Origin: Zunongwangia atlantica 22II14-10F7
Lineage (GTDB): Bacteria; Bacteroidota; Bacteroidia; Flavobacteriales; Flavobacteriaceae
Reading direction: 5' to 3'
NCBI RefSeq assembly: GCF_002094855.1
Contig: NZ_ARYN01000023.1
Span: 1-45,619, forward strand
DNA length: 45,619 nucleotides
A model generated the notes under the pieces. The model saw only the letters and a program-made list of their open reading frames with translations. It was not told where the DNA came from and ran no database searches. Position numbers and translations under genes: made by a program. The first letter of the stretch is position 1; each line of letters begins with the position of its first letter. Shown one piece after another: positions 35,983 through 45,280 of the stretch.

Positions 35983-38900
35983 TTAGAATTCAATAGATAG
36001 ATCAAAAGAGTATCTCTTCATCTGTGGGTAGGCACCAAAATCTGCCCCGAAGTTGAATCCTTCAGGATCACCTCCCCAACCTCTACGTGACCAGGTTAAC
36101 AGGTTGGTACCGGTTAAACCGAAATTCACGTTTTTAATACTTAATTTATCTAAGAAGTCTGATTTTAAAGTGTATCCCAGTCTTACATTTCTTAGCCTGA
36201 TATATTGCCCGTCGATCATAGAAAACTGACTAATACGATAGTTATATTGATCGATCGCTACATTATGTACAGATGGGAATTCTGCATTTGTATTGGTTGG
36301 CGTCCAGTGATTGCCATGTGCGGTAAAAGCATTGTTCTTACCTTCTGTAAAAGGATATAAGAAGAACATTCCTCCCTGGCGCATTGGTTGCTGAGTTTTA
36401 CCAATACCGTATAATTGAACATCTAAAGACCAGTTTTTAAAATTAGCACCTAAAGATGCATTCCAGTTAAGTTCTGGTACAATTGGATATTCTGAAACTA
36501 TTCTATCCTGCTGGTCTACAACACCATCTCCATTAAAATCCATGAAAGCAAGATCTCCTACGATTGGGCTACCACCCGAAGCTCTTGGGTACATGAATAA
36601 TTGATCGAAATTTTGATAAAATCCATTATCCATAACTCCTGTTCCTGGTGTATACCATCCAAGTCTTCTGGCGATCTCTACCGGTTTTCCTTCTGCTTTT
36701 AAATGAAAAGGTCTTGAAGCTGGCTCGTCATAGTAAACCACTCGGTTTTCAGACCATGCAATATTTGCAGATCCATATACAACCCAGTTATCATTTATCG
36801 CTTTATTGAAGCCTAACTGTACTTCCATACCATGACTCTTGGTTTCTCCAAGGTTTCCTGAGATTCCTGAAACCCCGATATAACTTGGTACAGATTGTCT
36901 AGATTGAAGCACACCTGTTCTTCTTTCATCAAATAAATCGACTGATAAGGTTACAGCGCTATCAAAAAATCCAAGATCTACTGCAACGTTAGATTTTGTT
37001 GCTTCTTCCCAGGTTGCATCGGTTACCGGTATATTTCCTTCATTAATTACCGGGTAATATTGAATAGGATTACCAAAACCAATAGTTTGATCACCATCGG
37101 TAAATTCAGAAATATAAAGCCATCTATCGATACCGGCATCACTACCAACAACCCCGTAAGAACCTCTAAGCTTTACGAAATCCATAAATGTGCTTGCCTT
37201 CGAGTCTTTATAAAAACTTTCGTTAGAAATTGTCCATCCACCGGCAAATGCTGGGAAAGTACCAAAACGAAGTCCGGGAGCAAATTTCTCTGAACCAGAA
37301 TGCGTAATACTGGCTTCAAGAAAATAACGCTGATCATAATTATAAGTTCCTCTACCTATCCAGTTTTCTTCGTAATGTGTAAAGTCTGAAATTGCTCTTG
37401 ATTCTCTTCTTGTAAATACTCCCGTTAATCCAAAATTATGTTTTCCAAAACTTCTGTTATAATTTAACTGTCCCTGGTAAAAATGAGACCTATAAGCATC
37501 TGAAATATTTTCTGTTTCTGAAATATTCAATGGAGGCTGAGGTGTATCAAGATCTTCTGTTCCCCAGTTATCATAACGAGACCACTCTTGTGTTTGTGGA
37601 TTTAAAAAATATCCAAAGTATAACGGTAATCTATAATATTTTCTATACTGCTGTAAAGTATTGTATGAATAAAGAATATTAGCAGATAAACCTTTAGTAA
37701 TAAAATCTAATTCCTGATTAAATTTTATATCCACATTCAATTCATTAGACTTTAATCGTTGGAATCCCTGACCTCCCTGCCAGTTTAAACGCACTTCTCC
37801 CATATCTGGATTGATATAAGGACGAATGCCCGACTGGTTATAAGGGATTAATCCATCCGGATATGCATTTAAAGCATCTGCAGGATAATATGGCATTGCC
37901 GTAACAGACTGGTACCAGTTTTCCTGAGTATAATCATCAATAGGCTTATTCCAAACTTTTAGGTTACCTCCTACGTTTAAGGTTAATTGTGTAGATTCAG
38001 TTAACGTAAAATCTAAATTATTTCTGAAGTTATAACGCTGGTGCCAGTAGTGTGCATTTCTTTCGTCATAATCATAAGGAAAAACATTTCCAACATCAAA
38101 AACATCACCCTCTTCTAGATATCCTACAGAAACAAAATATTTTACAAAGTCTGTTCCTCCACGAGCATTTAGATTATAATTCTGGTCAAAACCAGGTTTA
38201 AAATAATAATCCATCCAATCAAAATCTGGATATAAATAAGGCAAATCCTGGTCTCTATAATGTGCCAGCTCTTCATCGCTAATTAAGTTATTCCACATAC
38301 CATCGTTACGATAGGCTTCATTTCTTAATAGCATTGTTTCGTAGGCGTTCATATACTCCGGTAATTCTGTTGGAGTTTTAATAGAAAGCTGAGAATTAAA
38401 GTTTAGCTGAAGTGCTCCAGATGCACCTCTTTTCGTATTTACAATTACAACTCCGTTTGCTCCTTTAACCCCATATACTGCAGTTGCCGAGGCATCTTTT
38501 AATATAGAGATAGATGCAATATCGTTAGGATCGATATTCGAAATTGGTCTTTCTACACCGTCTACAATATAAAGCGGACCGTTAGACCCCATAGAAGAAG
38601 TTCCTCTAATAACCATAGAAAGACCTCCTATCGCTTCTTCACCTGGCGTAGGATCTGTACTCACTACGGTTAAACCTGGCAAATTTCCCTGTAAGGAGTT
38701 TTCTAAACTTCCTCCCATTTTTACTTTTTGCAAGGTTTCTCCAGATACCTGAGAAATTGCCCCTACAACAGATTCCTTTTTTTGTACACCAAATCCAACA
38801 ATAACGACTTCCTCTAAGGCGCCAGAATCTTCTTCCATTTGTACGTCTAAAACGGTATCACTACCTACTGTAATTTTTTTCGTTTTTAGTCCAATAAACG

Positions 38901-39138
38901 AGAAGACCAAAACATCACCGCTTTCGGCTTCAATAGAGAATTCTCCTTCCCAATTGGTGGCGGCTCCAACATCTGTTCCTTCAACCTGTACATTAACACC
39001 TGGTAAACCTAAACCATTGGCATCTTTTACCACACCCGTTATTGTTTTTCCGGTTTGGGAAAAACCTAAAATGGGTATGAAAGCACAAATTAATAGTAGA
39101 AATTTTAATCGATTTTTCTTACTAAGAGTGATTTTCAT
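35983..39138 (-). CDS. susC: SusC/RagA-family TonB-dependent transporter (first pair)
   Basis: The product (1051 aa) is a canonical SusC. It has a signal peptide (to about Ser27-Gln28), a CarboxypepD_reg-like domain (ITGVVKDANGLGLPGVNVQV, 33-52, onward), a TonB-box-like segment LEEVVIVGFGVQKK, a plug with LYIVDGVERP and ISILKDASATAVYGVKGANGV, and a large beta barrel ending in a C-terminal aromatic (SIEF). It imports oligomers across the outer membrane with its SusD, using TonB energy. It is first in the operon. I see no clear TAnnTTTG promoter in the long gap upstream. Confidence 0.96.
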   Translation of the reverse strand: MKITLSKKNRLKFLLLICAFIPILGFSQTGKTITGVVKDANGLGLPGVNVQVEGTDVGAATNWEGEFSIEAESGDVLVFSFIGLKTKKITVGSDTVLDVQMEEDSGALEEVVIVGFGVQKKESVVGAISQVSGETLQKVKMGGSLENSLQGNLPGLTVVSTDPTPGEEAIGGLSMVIRGTSSMGSNGPLYIVDGVERPISNIDPNDIASISILKDASATAVYGVKGANGVVIVNTKRGASGALQLNFNSQLSIKTPTELPEYMNAYETMLLRNEAYRNDGMWNNLISDEELAHYRDQDLPYLYPDFDWMDYYFKPGFDQNYNLNARGGTDFVKYFVSVGYLEEGDVFDVGNVFPYDYDERNAHYWHQRYNFRNNLDFTLTESTQLTLNVGGNLKVWNKPIDDYTQENWYQSVTAMPYYPADALNAYPDGLIPYNQSGIRPYINPDMGEVRLNWQGGQGFQRLKSNELNVDIKFNQELDFITKGLSANILYSYNTLQQYRKYYRLPLYFGYFLNPQTQEWSRYDNWGTEDLDTPQPPLNISETENISDAYRSHFYQGQLNYNRSFGKHNFGLTGVFTRRESRAISDFTHYEENWIGRGTYNYDQRYFLEASITHSGSEKFAPGLRFGTFPAFAGGWTISNESFYKDSKASTFMDFVKLRGSYGVVGSDAGIDRWLYISEFTDGDQTIGFGNPIQYYPVINEGNIPVTDATWEEATKSNVAVDLGFFDSAVTLSVDLFDERRTGVLQSRQSVPSYIGVSGISGNLGETKSHGMEVQLGFNKAINDNWVVYGSANIAWSENRVVYYDEPASRPFHLKAEGKPVEIARRLGWYTPGTGVMDNGFYQNFDQLFMYPRASGGSPIVGDLAFMDFNGDGVVDQQDRIVSEYPIVPELNWNASLGANFKNWSLDVQLYGIGKTQQPMRQGGMFFLYPFTEGKNNAFTAHGNHWTPTNTNAEFPSVHNVAIDQYNYRISQFSMIDGQYIRLRNVRLGYTLKSDFLDKLSIKNVNFGLTGTNLLTWSRRGWGGDPEGFNFGADFGAYPQMKRYSFDLSIEF

Positions 39139-39583
39139 TTTAACAAAACTGTTTGATAATTAACTTTTGAATTAAAATTCACTTTTTAATATTATTTAAC
39201 ATTTTATGTATAGTAAACACACCAAAAACACTTAAATAATTTTAATAATGAACAATAAACAGTAACAATATTAGGTATAATATCACTCCAACTTTGATAG
39301 TATATTAACACAAGCTTATCATATATTATGATAATTTTTAATAATAAATTAACTTTAAATGATTTTTTCGATTTAGCATGTAGACATAAAAAAATCTGGT
39401 AGTATTTACCAGATCTTTTTAGTTTATTTCGATTATAAAAGGAAGCTTATTTTTATCTAATATCGAGCCCTATAAATTCAAAATTTTTCACCATAATTTC
39501 TTGAAATTTAGCTCGCCAAAAGAATTAATATTTCTTAAAAATTACGGCATTTTTTAGCTGAAATTGTTAGTGATGAATATCGA
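39139..39583. other. Intergenic region between the SusC operon and the GH97 gene
   Basis: This 445-base, very AT-rich gap must hold the SusC promoter, but I find no exact TAnnTTTG on the minus strand. It contains the terminator of the GH97 transcript (39394-39414). I see no gene and no RNA in it. Confidence 0.6.
39390..39420 (-). terminator. Terminator of the GH97-HELGH lipoprotein-DPP IV operon
   Basis: An 8-bp stem ATCTGGTA / TACCAGAT (39394-39401, 39407-39414) with a 5-base loop is flanked by A and T runs, so it can stop transcription on the minus strand. It lies about 170 bases downstream of the GH97 stop and upstream of the SusC promoter region, insulating the two operons. Confidence 0.75.
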
Positions 39584-41533
39584 TTATCGAGTGAAAATTC
39601 CTATCCATCCTCCACCTTTATTCATTTTGATCTCTATCTTATCTTCTGAAGTTAATTTTGCTGATTTTTTGGCATAATCTTTAGCCACTTTATCTGAATT
39701 TTTACCATCTTCGATCCAATCTAATTGATAATTTGTATTATCATCTAAAAACGAAAGATCAATTTCAAAAGTTCTGGCAGAATCATCTGTTATGGCTCCT
39801 ACATACCAGGAATCGCCATTTTTACGAGCAATTATTAAATAATCTCCAATCTTGGCATCCAACACTTTAGTTTCTTCCCAAACCACTGGGATTTTTGAAA
39901 TGAATTCGGCCGATTCTCGATTTTCGTAATAACTTGAAGGTGTATCGGCAAGCATTTGCAATGGTGCTTCAAAAATAGTGTACAAAGCTATTTGATGTGC
40001 CCTGGTTCCTAAAGTCATTGGGCGATCAAAACGAACTGCAAAGTTTTCTTTGTGTGCATTATCCATACCACCCGGAGTATAATCTAAAATTCCGGCGGTC
40101 ATTCTGGTAAATGGAATTGTAAGATCATGCTCTGGAGTAATAAGATCTTCCCATTTATCGTTTTCCAGACCTTTTACCGCTTCATAGTTTATGATATTTG
40201 GATAGGCTCTTCGCATTCCAGAAGGTTTCATGCCGCCATGATAATCTACCAGTAAATGATGATCTGCAGCACTTTTTGCAAGCCTTTCATAAAAATTAGT
40301 CACATATTGATCTGCTCGCTGAATAAAATCTACTTTCACTCCTTTAATCCCCCAAGCTTCATATTTAGATAAAAGCGCTTCCATATTTTCGTCTAATGGT
40401 CGCCATAAACTCCATAGAATAATTCCTACATTTTTCGCTTCAGCATAAGTAGTCAATTCTTCCATGTCGATATCTTCATTAGGTTCCATCACATTCAGTG
40501 TAGATTTAGACCAGCCTTCATCTAAAATGATATATTCTAAACCAAATTCCGAAGCAAAATCGATATAATACTTATATGTTTCAGTATTAATTCCACTTTC
40601 AAAATCAACATTATAAACATTGTTCGCATTCCACCAATCCCAGGCTACTTTTCCCGGTTTTATCCAAGATGGATCTTTTAATTTAAGTGGACTAGCCAAT
40701 TGATACACCAGGTTATTTTCGATGATTTCCTTATCATTTTCAGCAATCATAAAAACTCTCCACGGGAATTCTCTTTTTCCTTTGGTTTTCGCGATAAACG
40801 GCGCCGCTTCTTCTATAGCTTCCAAACGATCCTGTCCCGGTTTTAATTCCTTAGTTTTTAATACATACTTCGGAAATTTACTTTTGAATCCGTTTTCAGT
40901 TTTCTCTAAAAAAAGATTAGGATAATCATACAAATTCGATTCGGTTACCGAAAAACTGATGCCTTTTTCATTCGTAAACAAAGTTGGCAAAGCTGCGATC
41001 GTTCCGTTTTCTATTGCTGAAGTTGGAAGTTTTTCATAGTAATTTTCAAAATGAGAGATCAAACTTTCTTCTTCAGGTAAGTAGCAGGTATAATCTTTTC
41101 CTAACTGAAGATTCATTTGTTCATCTAAAACTTCAATTTCACCCTTCAGTTTAGAAACAAATCGATACGCCCAGCCATTGTTATAAACTCTAACTTCAAA
41201 ATCGTAATTTTTGAAGCTCATTTTTAAAAGATTGTAGTGATCTCTAATGAGCTTTGATTTCACGGGAACAACAGCCTCGATTTCTTCATCGACGGTTTTA
41301 GTGCTTAGATTTTTAAGTTTATCGCCAGCTCCAAAAGATTTACCGCCAGTAAACTCCATTTTGGGATTTACCTTTTCGATAAGCTCTTCATTATTCAAGT
41401 AAACTTTTAAATAAAGTTCGTTATCATGCTCAATTTCAATCTTTATATGATTATTTGGTGATGTGATTTCTTCCTGAGAAAAAACATTGGTAAAAACACC
41501 TAATATGGCTATAAAAAGGATCTTAGTTTTCAT
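39584..41533 (-). CDS. GH97 retaining glycoside hydrolase (alpha-galactosidase or beta-L-arabinopyranosidase type)
   Basis: The product (649 aa) has a signal peptide (MKTKILF to about Ser-Gln19); I choose the ATG at 41533, which overlaps the previous gene by 11 bases, over the one at 41554, which would add a charged heptapeptide. An N-terminal beta-supersandwich (about 20-275) precedes a TIM barrel (285-560) and C-terminal beta domain. The nucleophile position is Asp402 (GVKVDFIQRAD), as in retaining GH97 alpha-galactosidases, rather than the Glu base of inverting SusB-type alpha-glucosidases. Glu451 (NYEAVKG) is the probable acid/base. Extensins carry alpha-galactose on serine, which would suit this locus; beta-L-arabinopyranosidase is the other known retaining activity. 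Confidence 0.92.
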   Translation of the reverse strand: MKTKILFIAILGVFTNVFSQEEITSPNNHIKIEIEHDNELYLKVYLNNEELIEKVNPKMEFTGGKSFGAGDKLKNLSTKTVDEEIEAVVPVKSKLIRDHYNLLKMSFKNYDFEVRVYNNGWAYRFVSKLKGEIEVLDEQMNLQLGKDYTCYLPEEESLISHFENYYEKLPTSAIENGTIAALPTLFTNEKGISFSVTESNLYDYPNLFLEKTENGFKSKFPKYVLKTKELKPGQDRLEAIEEAAPFIAKTKGKREFPWRVFMIAENDKEIIENNLVYQLASPLKLKDPSWIKPGKVAWDWWNANNVYNVDFESGINTETYKYYIDFASEFGLEYIILDEGWSKSTLNVMEPNEDIDMEELTTYAEAKNVGIILWSLWRPLDENMEALLSKYEAWGIKGVKVDFIQRADQYVTNFYERLAKSAADHHLLVDYHGGMKPSGMRRAYPNIINYEAVKGLENDKWEDLITPEHDLTIPFTRMTAGILDYTPGGMDNAHKENFAVRFDRPMTLGTRAHQIALYTIFEAPLQMLADTPSSYYENRESAEFISKIPVVWEETKVLDAKIGDYLIIARKNGDSWYVGAITDDSARTFEIDLSFLDDNTNYQLDWIEDGKNSDKVAKDYAKKSAKLTSEDKIEIKMNKGGGWIGIFTR

Positions 41534-42863
41534 TCTTCGGGTTCGTATTTTCAAATTTTAGCTTGTAAGGCCATTGTTCATCATTATCTGGATTACCGTC
41601 AATCTTATGAATGAAATGTTCTGTTGGAGCACCACTTACTACCAACCATAAATGCGCTGTGGTTTGTGGAATTTCAAAACTAATTTCATTCTTAGCCTGG
41701 CTGTACATCTTTCCGTAGTGACGTTCTCCATTTTCGCTCACCGCTAAAAATCCATACCTCCAACCTGCAATTTCAGGTTTAAGAATATTGAATTCTTCAC
41801 TTTCGATTATTCCTTCAAATTTCAATTTTACTTTTTCAGAGGTTGGCACTTTTAAAGGAATGGCATTATAGCCATAATTTTGCGGTGCTTCTTTTGCTGA
41901 AATCTGAAACCAATCATCTTCGATCTTATCTAATTTGGTATGATGGATATTCGCATATTCACTACTTACTTCTTCTATTCTTGGCATATCCCAAGTCACA
42001 AATCTTCTGGAAGCGTCAAAAATTTCATCATTAAAAGTTTTCTGATCAATATTAGTTAATCGCTGATAGGTTAACACAGGATCTTCGCCTTTTTTAGAAT
42101 TTCTCCAAAGCTCACCAATAAAGGTTTTGCCATGTTTATTCGACCAGTATTCTAAAACAAAAGGTGAATGATACATATTTTCTTCGTGTAGAAATGCTCG
42201 ATATGTATTGTCTAAAAATGCCTGTAAATGATAATTTTCAAACTCGATCCAGTTAGGATAAACCTGCCATAGCATCCATTGCGACGTCATTTCCCAAATA
42301 CTACCGCCATTTTTAAACCCAAAATGCCCATCGGCTCCCGTTAAATACTGAAATGAATGCCCAAGCTCGTGCGCCAAAGCGCCATAAGGTGGTTTATGGA
42401 TTCGTACCGCCGGCGACCATAACATCCCAATACTATCTTTTCCTGCCCCGTAGGCAGTACCATCATCCCCACCAAAGACGTACATCAAGATTTTGGTGCT
42501 ATCTGTGGTAGATTTTCCTTTTTCTAAAAACTGAAGTTCATCTACATAATAATTGAAAAAGCGCTCTCCCTCTAGAATCAAGGAATCAACATTAAAAGTC
42601 TTTACCTCGTTTTCATTCTTAGAAGGATCTTCGCCATATTCTTTATCCCAAAAAATAGCGAAATCATTAGATGTTCTAAATCTTGAAAAACTGTACACAC
42701 TTTCTGGATCATCATAATCGTTAGAATCTGGCACCATCCAAACTTTCTCAGGAATTTTCAGTTGTTTTTCGATCACAACAGATTCTTCCTTAGTTTCTTC
42801 GGCATTGTTTTTACAAGCCATTGCCAAAAGCGATAATCCTAAAATACTGGTTAGTTTTTTCAT
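41523..42863 (-). CDS. Lipoprotein with HELGH zincin motif (DUF6055-like), putative metallopeptidase
   Basis: The product (446 aa) is a lipoprotein (Cys17, LLAMACKNN). A zinc-peptidase-like motif HELGHSFQ (His165, Glu166, His169) is followed by IWEMTSQW, where Glu191 could be the third ligand. The C-terminal third (about 320-440) looks like a beta-sandwich. The arrangement recalls proteins labelled DUF6055, which I recall only tentatively. Its gene lies 8 bases after the DPP IV gene and overlaps the GH97 gene, so the three are co-expressed. It may open the protein backbone near glycosylated sites, by analogy with other glycan-associated metallopeptidases; activity is unproven. Confidence 0.72.
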   Translation of the reverse strand: MKKLTSILGLSLLAMACKNNAEETKEESVVIEKQLKIPEKVWMVPDSNDYDDPESVYSFSRFRTSNDFAIFWDKEYGEDPSKNENEVKTFNVDSLILEGERFFNYYVDELQFLEKGKSTTDSTKILMYVFGGDDGTAYGAGKDSIGMLWSPAVRIHKPPYGALAHELGHSFQYLTGADGHFGFKNGGSIWEMTSQWMLWQVYPNWIEFENYHLQAFLDNTYRAFLHEENMYHSPFVLEYWSNKHGKTFIGELWRNSKKGEDPVLTYQRLTNIDQKTFNDEIFDASRRFVTWDMPRIEEVSSEYANIHHTKLDKIEDDWFQISAKEAPQNYGYNAIPLKVPTSEKVKLKFEGIIESEEFNILKPEIAGWRYGFLAVSENGERHYGKMYSQAKNEISFEIPQTTAHLWLVVSGAPTEHFIHKIDGNPDNDEQWPYKLKFENTNPKNEN

Positions 42864-42871
42864 CCTTAAGA

Positions 42872-45118
42872 TTATTTTAGTCCGTTATGTTCTAAGAAAT
42901 AATTAGTAATTAACGTATACAGGTGAATCGAAGTGTTTTTCCCTTCGTAAATATGATGCGCCCTGTTTGGGTAAGACATCATATCGAATTGCTTGTTATT
43001 TCGTATTAATTCGTTCACTAAAAACTCCATGTTCTGGTAATGCACATTATCATCGCCGGTACCATGAATCAGCAATAAATTCCCTTCCAGATTTTTGGCA
43101 TAGGTAACAGGCGAACCTTCAATAAACTTCTCTTTATCTTCACTCGGCAATCCCATATAACGTTCCTGGTAAATATTATCGTAGAATAATTGATTGGCAA
43201 CTCCGGCCACTGCAACTCCTGTTTGATAAACTTCAGGATATCTAAACAATAAATTTTGCGTCATCGAGCCTCCACCGCTCCAACCCCAAACATTCACTCT
43301 ATTTTCATCCAGAAAATCGTAAGTTGAAAGTACTTTTTTAGCCGCCGCGGCTTGATCGTTCGTATTGATCACTCCCATATTCTGGTAAATACTTTTTCTC
43401 CAATCACTACCCTTTAAGGTCGGCGTACCGCGATTATCGATACTAATCACCACAAATCCCTGTTGCGCCATAAAGATCTCGTATAAACCAACCCATTGAT
43501 CTGTCGCGACAACGCCCCAGGGTTCTCCATAAACATGAAAAAGCACCGGGTATTTTTTAGCCGAATCAAAATTTAATGGCTTGGTCATTCTGGCATCCAT
43601 TTCAATTCCTTTATCGGTTTTTACTTTTAAAAATGAGGTTTCAGGTAAAGCTAAAGTGCTTAGCTTGTTTTTTAATCTTTGATTATCGACTAAACTTGTA
43701 ATCGACTTATGCTTAGGTAAACTCACTAAACTTACCGTATTTGGTGTGCTAACATTCGTGAATTTATGGATTGCATATTCTCCGTTTGGAGAAACATCAT
43801 AAGTATTTACTCCCTGAAATTCTTGCGGAGTAACTTTGGTTAATTTTCCGTTTCCGTTTAAAGGCACGCTGTATAAATAGCGCTGCGTTGCATTTTCTGG
43901 TGAAGCAACGATATATAAATTCTTATCATCAGTTTTGTAATACGTCGCTACGTCGTAATCGCCAGGTGTAAGCAATGTTTTCTCACCAGATTCCAGATTA
44001 ACTTTGTAAATATGGCGCCAACCATCATTTTCTGTCATTCGTAAAAACGATTTACCGTCTTCTACAATTAACTGATCGTTATTTCCCCATTGGTTCGAAG
44101 AAATATCAGGATAGCGCAAATCTACCCAAGTGTCTTCAGTTTCGGTATATACTTTTTTTAATGCTGAAGTCGAAGGTTTATAAGTAAAAATATTAAGCTC
44201 ATTCTGCTTTCTATTCATTTGCTGAATTAGTAACATATCTTCGTCAAGCCATTGCATGGCAGGTAAATAATGCTGAACAGGATCTCCCGGCATCGGAATC
44301 CATTTTACTTCGGAAGTTTTTGTATCTACAATACCAACTTTTGCTGAAGAAGGATTGAATCCCGCTTTTGGATATTGAAGCGGAATAGGTTCAGAATAAA
44401 CCGAATCTGTAGTATTGATCATATAAAACGTCCCAATTTCTGAAGCATCTAATTGCCAGAATGCGATCTTTGAAGCATCGGGATTCCACATAAATCCGTC
44501 GCGCATCCCAAATTCTTCTTCATAAACCCAATCAAAAGTTCCATTGATGATATCTCCGGTGCCATCTTTGGTTAATTGGCTAAGTTCTCCTGTTTTAAAA
44601 TTCTCTTTATAAATATTGAAATTATGCACATAGGCCACAAACTGATTGTCCTCTGAAAACTTAGCAAACATCAATGACGAAGACGGAAAATCTTTTCCTA
44701 ACTGCTTTAATTCTTTAGTATCGAAATCATAAACCCAAAAATCACCTTTGGTATTAGAACGCCAAACTCTGCTAGAATTTGTAAAAATAAGCACCTTGCT
44801 AGCATCTGGTGATAACGAGAAATCTTCTATTGCCAGGTTTTTTCCATTTACACTAAGATTATTGGCCGCTAAATATGTACTTGATTTATAATTTTTACTC
44901 TCGTATCTTATAAGCTCATCATTACCGGCATCATCTTTTTCGATACTTACAAAAGCATCACCATCTTCGATCCAAAAAATAGGACGTTGATAGTCGCTAC
45001 TAAATTCTGAAGAAGAATAAATGCGTTCTAAGCTTAAAAGCGAAGGATCTTCCTGTGCAATTATCGAAGAAGAAAAGAAAAGCACTAGCGCGATTCTTAA
45101 AAGGTAATTTTTGGCCAT
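42872..45118 (-). CDS. Dipeptidyl peptidase IV (S9B), secreted
   Basis: The product (748 aa) has a signal peptide (to about Ala21), a DPPIV_N beta-propeller (about 90-460) and a prolyl-oligopeptidase-type catalytic domain. The exopeptidase signature DWVYEEEF (196-203) provides the Glu residues that bind the free N-terminus. The triad is Ser614 (WGWSGGG), Asp689 (GTGDDN, with Asn691) and His721 (RAHHI). It therefore releases X-Pro (and possibly X-Hyp) dipeptides in the periplasm or outside. It is the first gene of the operon with the HELGH lipoprotein and GH97, again linking peptidases and glycosidases. Confidence 0.94.
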   Translation of the reverse strand: MAKNYLLRIALVLFFSSSIIAQEDPSLLSLERIYSSSEFSSDYQRPIFWIEDGDAFVSIEKDDAGNDELIRYESKNYKSSTYLAANNLSVNGKNLAIEDFSLSPDASKVLIFTNSSRVWRSNTKGDFWVYDFDTKELKQLGKDFPSSSLMFAKFSEDNQFVAYVHNFNIYKENFKTGELSQLTKDGTGDIINGTFDWVYEEEFGMRDGFMWNPDASKIAFWQLDASEIGTFYMINTTDSVYSEPIPLQYPKAGFNPSSAKVGIVDTKTSEVKWIPMPGDPVQHYLPAMQWLDEDMLLIQQMNRKQNELNIFTYKPSTSALKKVYTETEDTWVDLRYPDISSNQWGNNDQLIVEDGKSFLRMTENDGWRHIYKVNLESGEKTLLTPGDYDVATYYKTDDKNLYIVASPENATQRYLYSVPLNGNGKLTKVTPQEFQGVNTYDVSPNGEYAIHKFTNVSTPNTVSLVSLPKHKSITSLVDNQRLKNKLSTLALPETSFLKVKTDKGIEMDARMTKPLNFDSAKKYPVLFHVYGEPWGVVATDQWVGLYEIFMAQQGFVVISIDNRGTPTLKGSDWRKSIYQNMGVINTNDQAAAAKKVLSTYDFLDENRVNVWGWSGGGSMTQNLLFRYPEVYQTGVAVAGVANQLFYDNIYQERYMGLPSEDKEKFIEGSPVTYAKNLEGNLLLIHGTGDDNVHYQNMEFLVNELIRNNKQFDMMSYPNRAHHIYEGKNTSIHLYTLITNYFLEHNGLK

Positions 45119-45131
45119 TATGTGATAGTTT

Positions 45132-45167
45132 ACTGTTAACAGTTTACAGCGTACAGCTGATAGCTGT
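45132..45167. repeat. Inverted repeats upstream of the DPP IV gene
   Basis: Two palindromes are adjacent: ACTGTTAACAGT (45132-45143, perfect) and ACAGCT-GAT-AGCTGT (45153-45167). They lie 14-50 bases upstream of the DPP IV start, where they could be operator sites, or they may be part of the repeat-rich region to the right. Confidence 0.5.
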
Positions 45168-45203
45168 TATTTTTTAGTTTTATTATTATTTTCTTTTTAC
45201 GAC

Positions 45204-45246
45204 ATCCCAACCCTGCCTCACCGGCAGGCAGGCGTGGTGGAGGGAT
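45204..45246. repeat. GC-rich palindromic intergenic element
   Basis: CCTGCC (45212-45217) and GGCAGG (45223-45228) form a hairpin, enclosed by a wider ATCCC / GGGAT pair (45204-45208, 45242-45246). The G+C content contrasts strongly with the surrounding AT-rich sequence. It looks like a REP-type intergenic repeat. Confidence 0.6.
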
Positions 45247-45280
45247 TTATATGAAATACATTTTTTAGAACCCTTTACTT

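Noticed and set aside
39584-41533. Starch-type (SusB) alpha-glucosidase role for the GH97 enzyme
   Set aside because: The Asp in KVDF is the retaining-enzyme nucleophile, and no SusB-like GH13 or other starch enzymes lie nearby.
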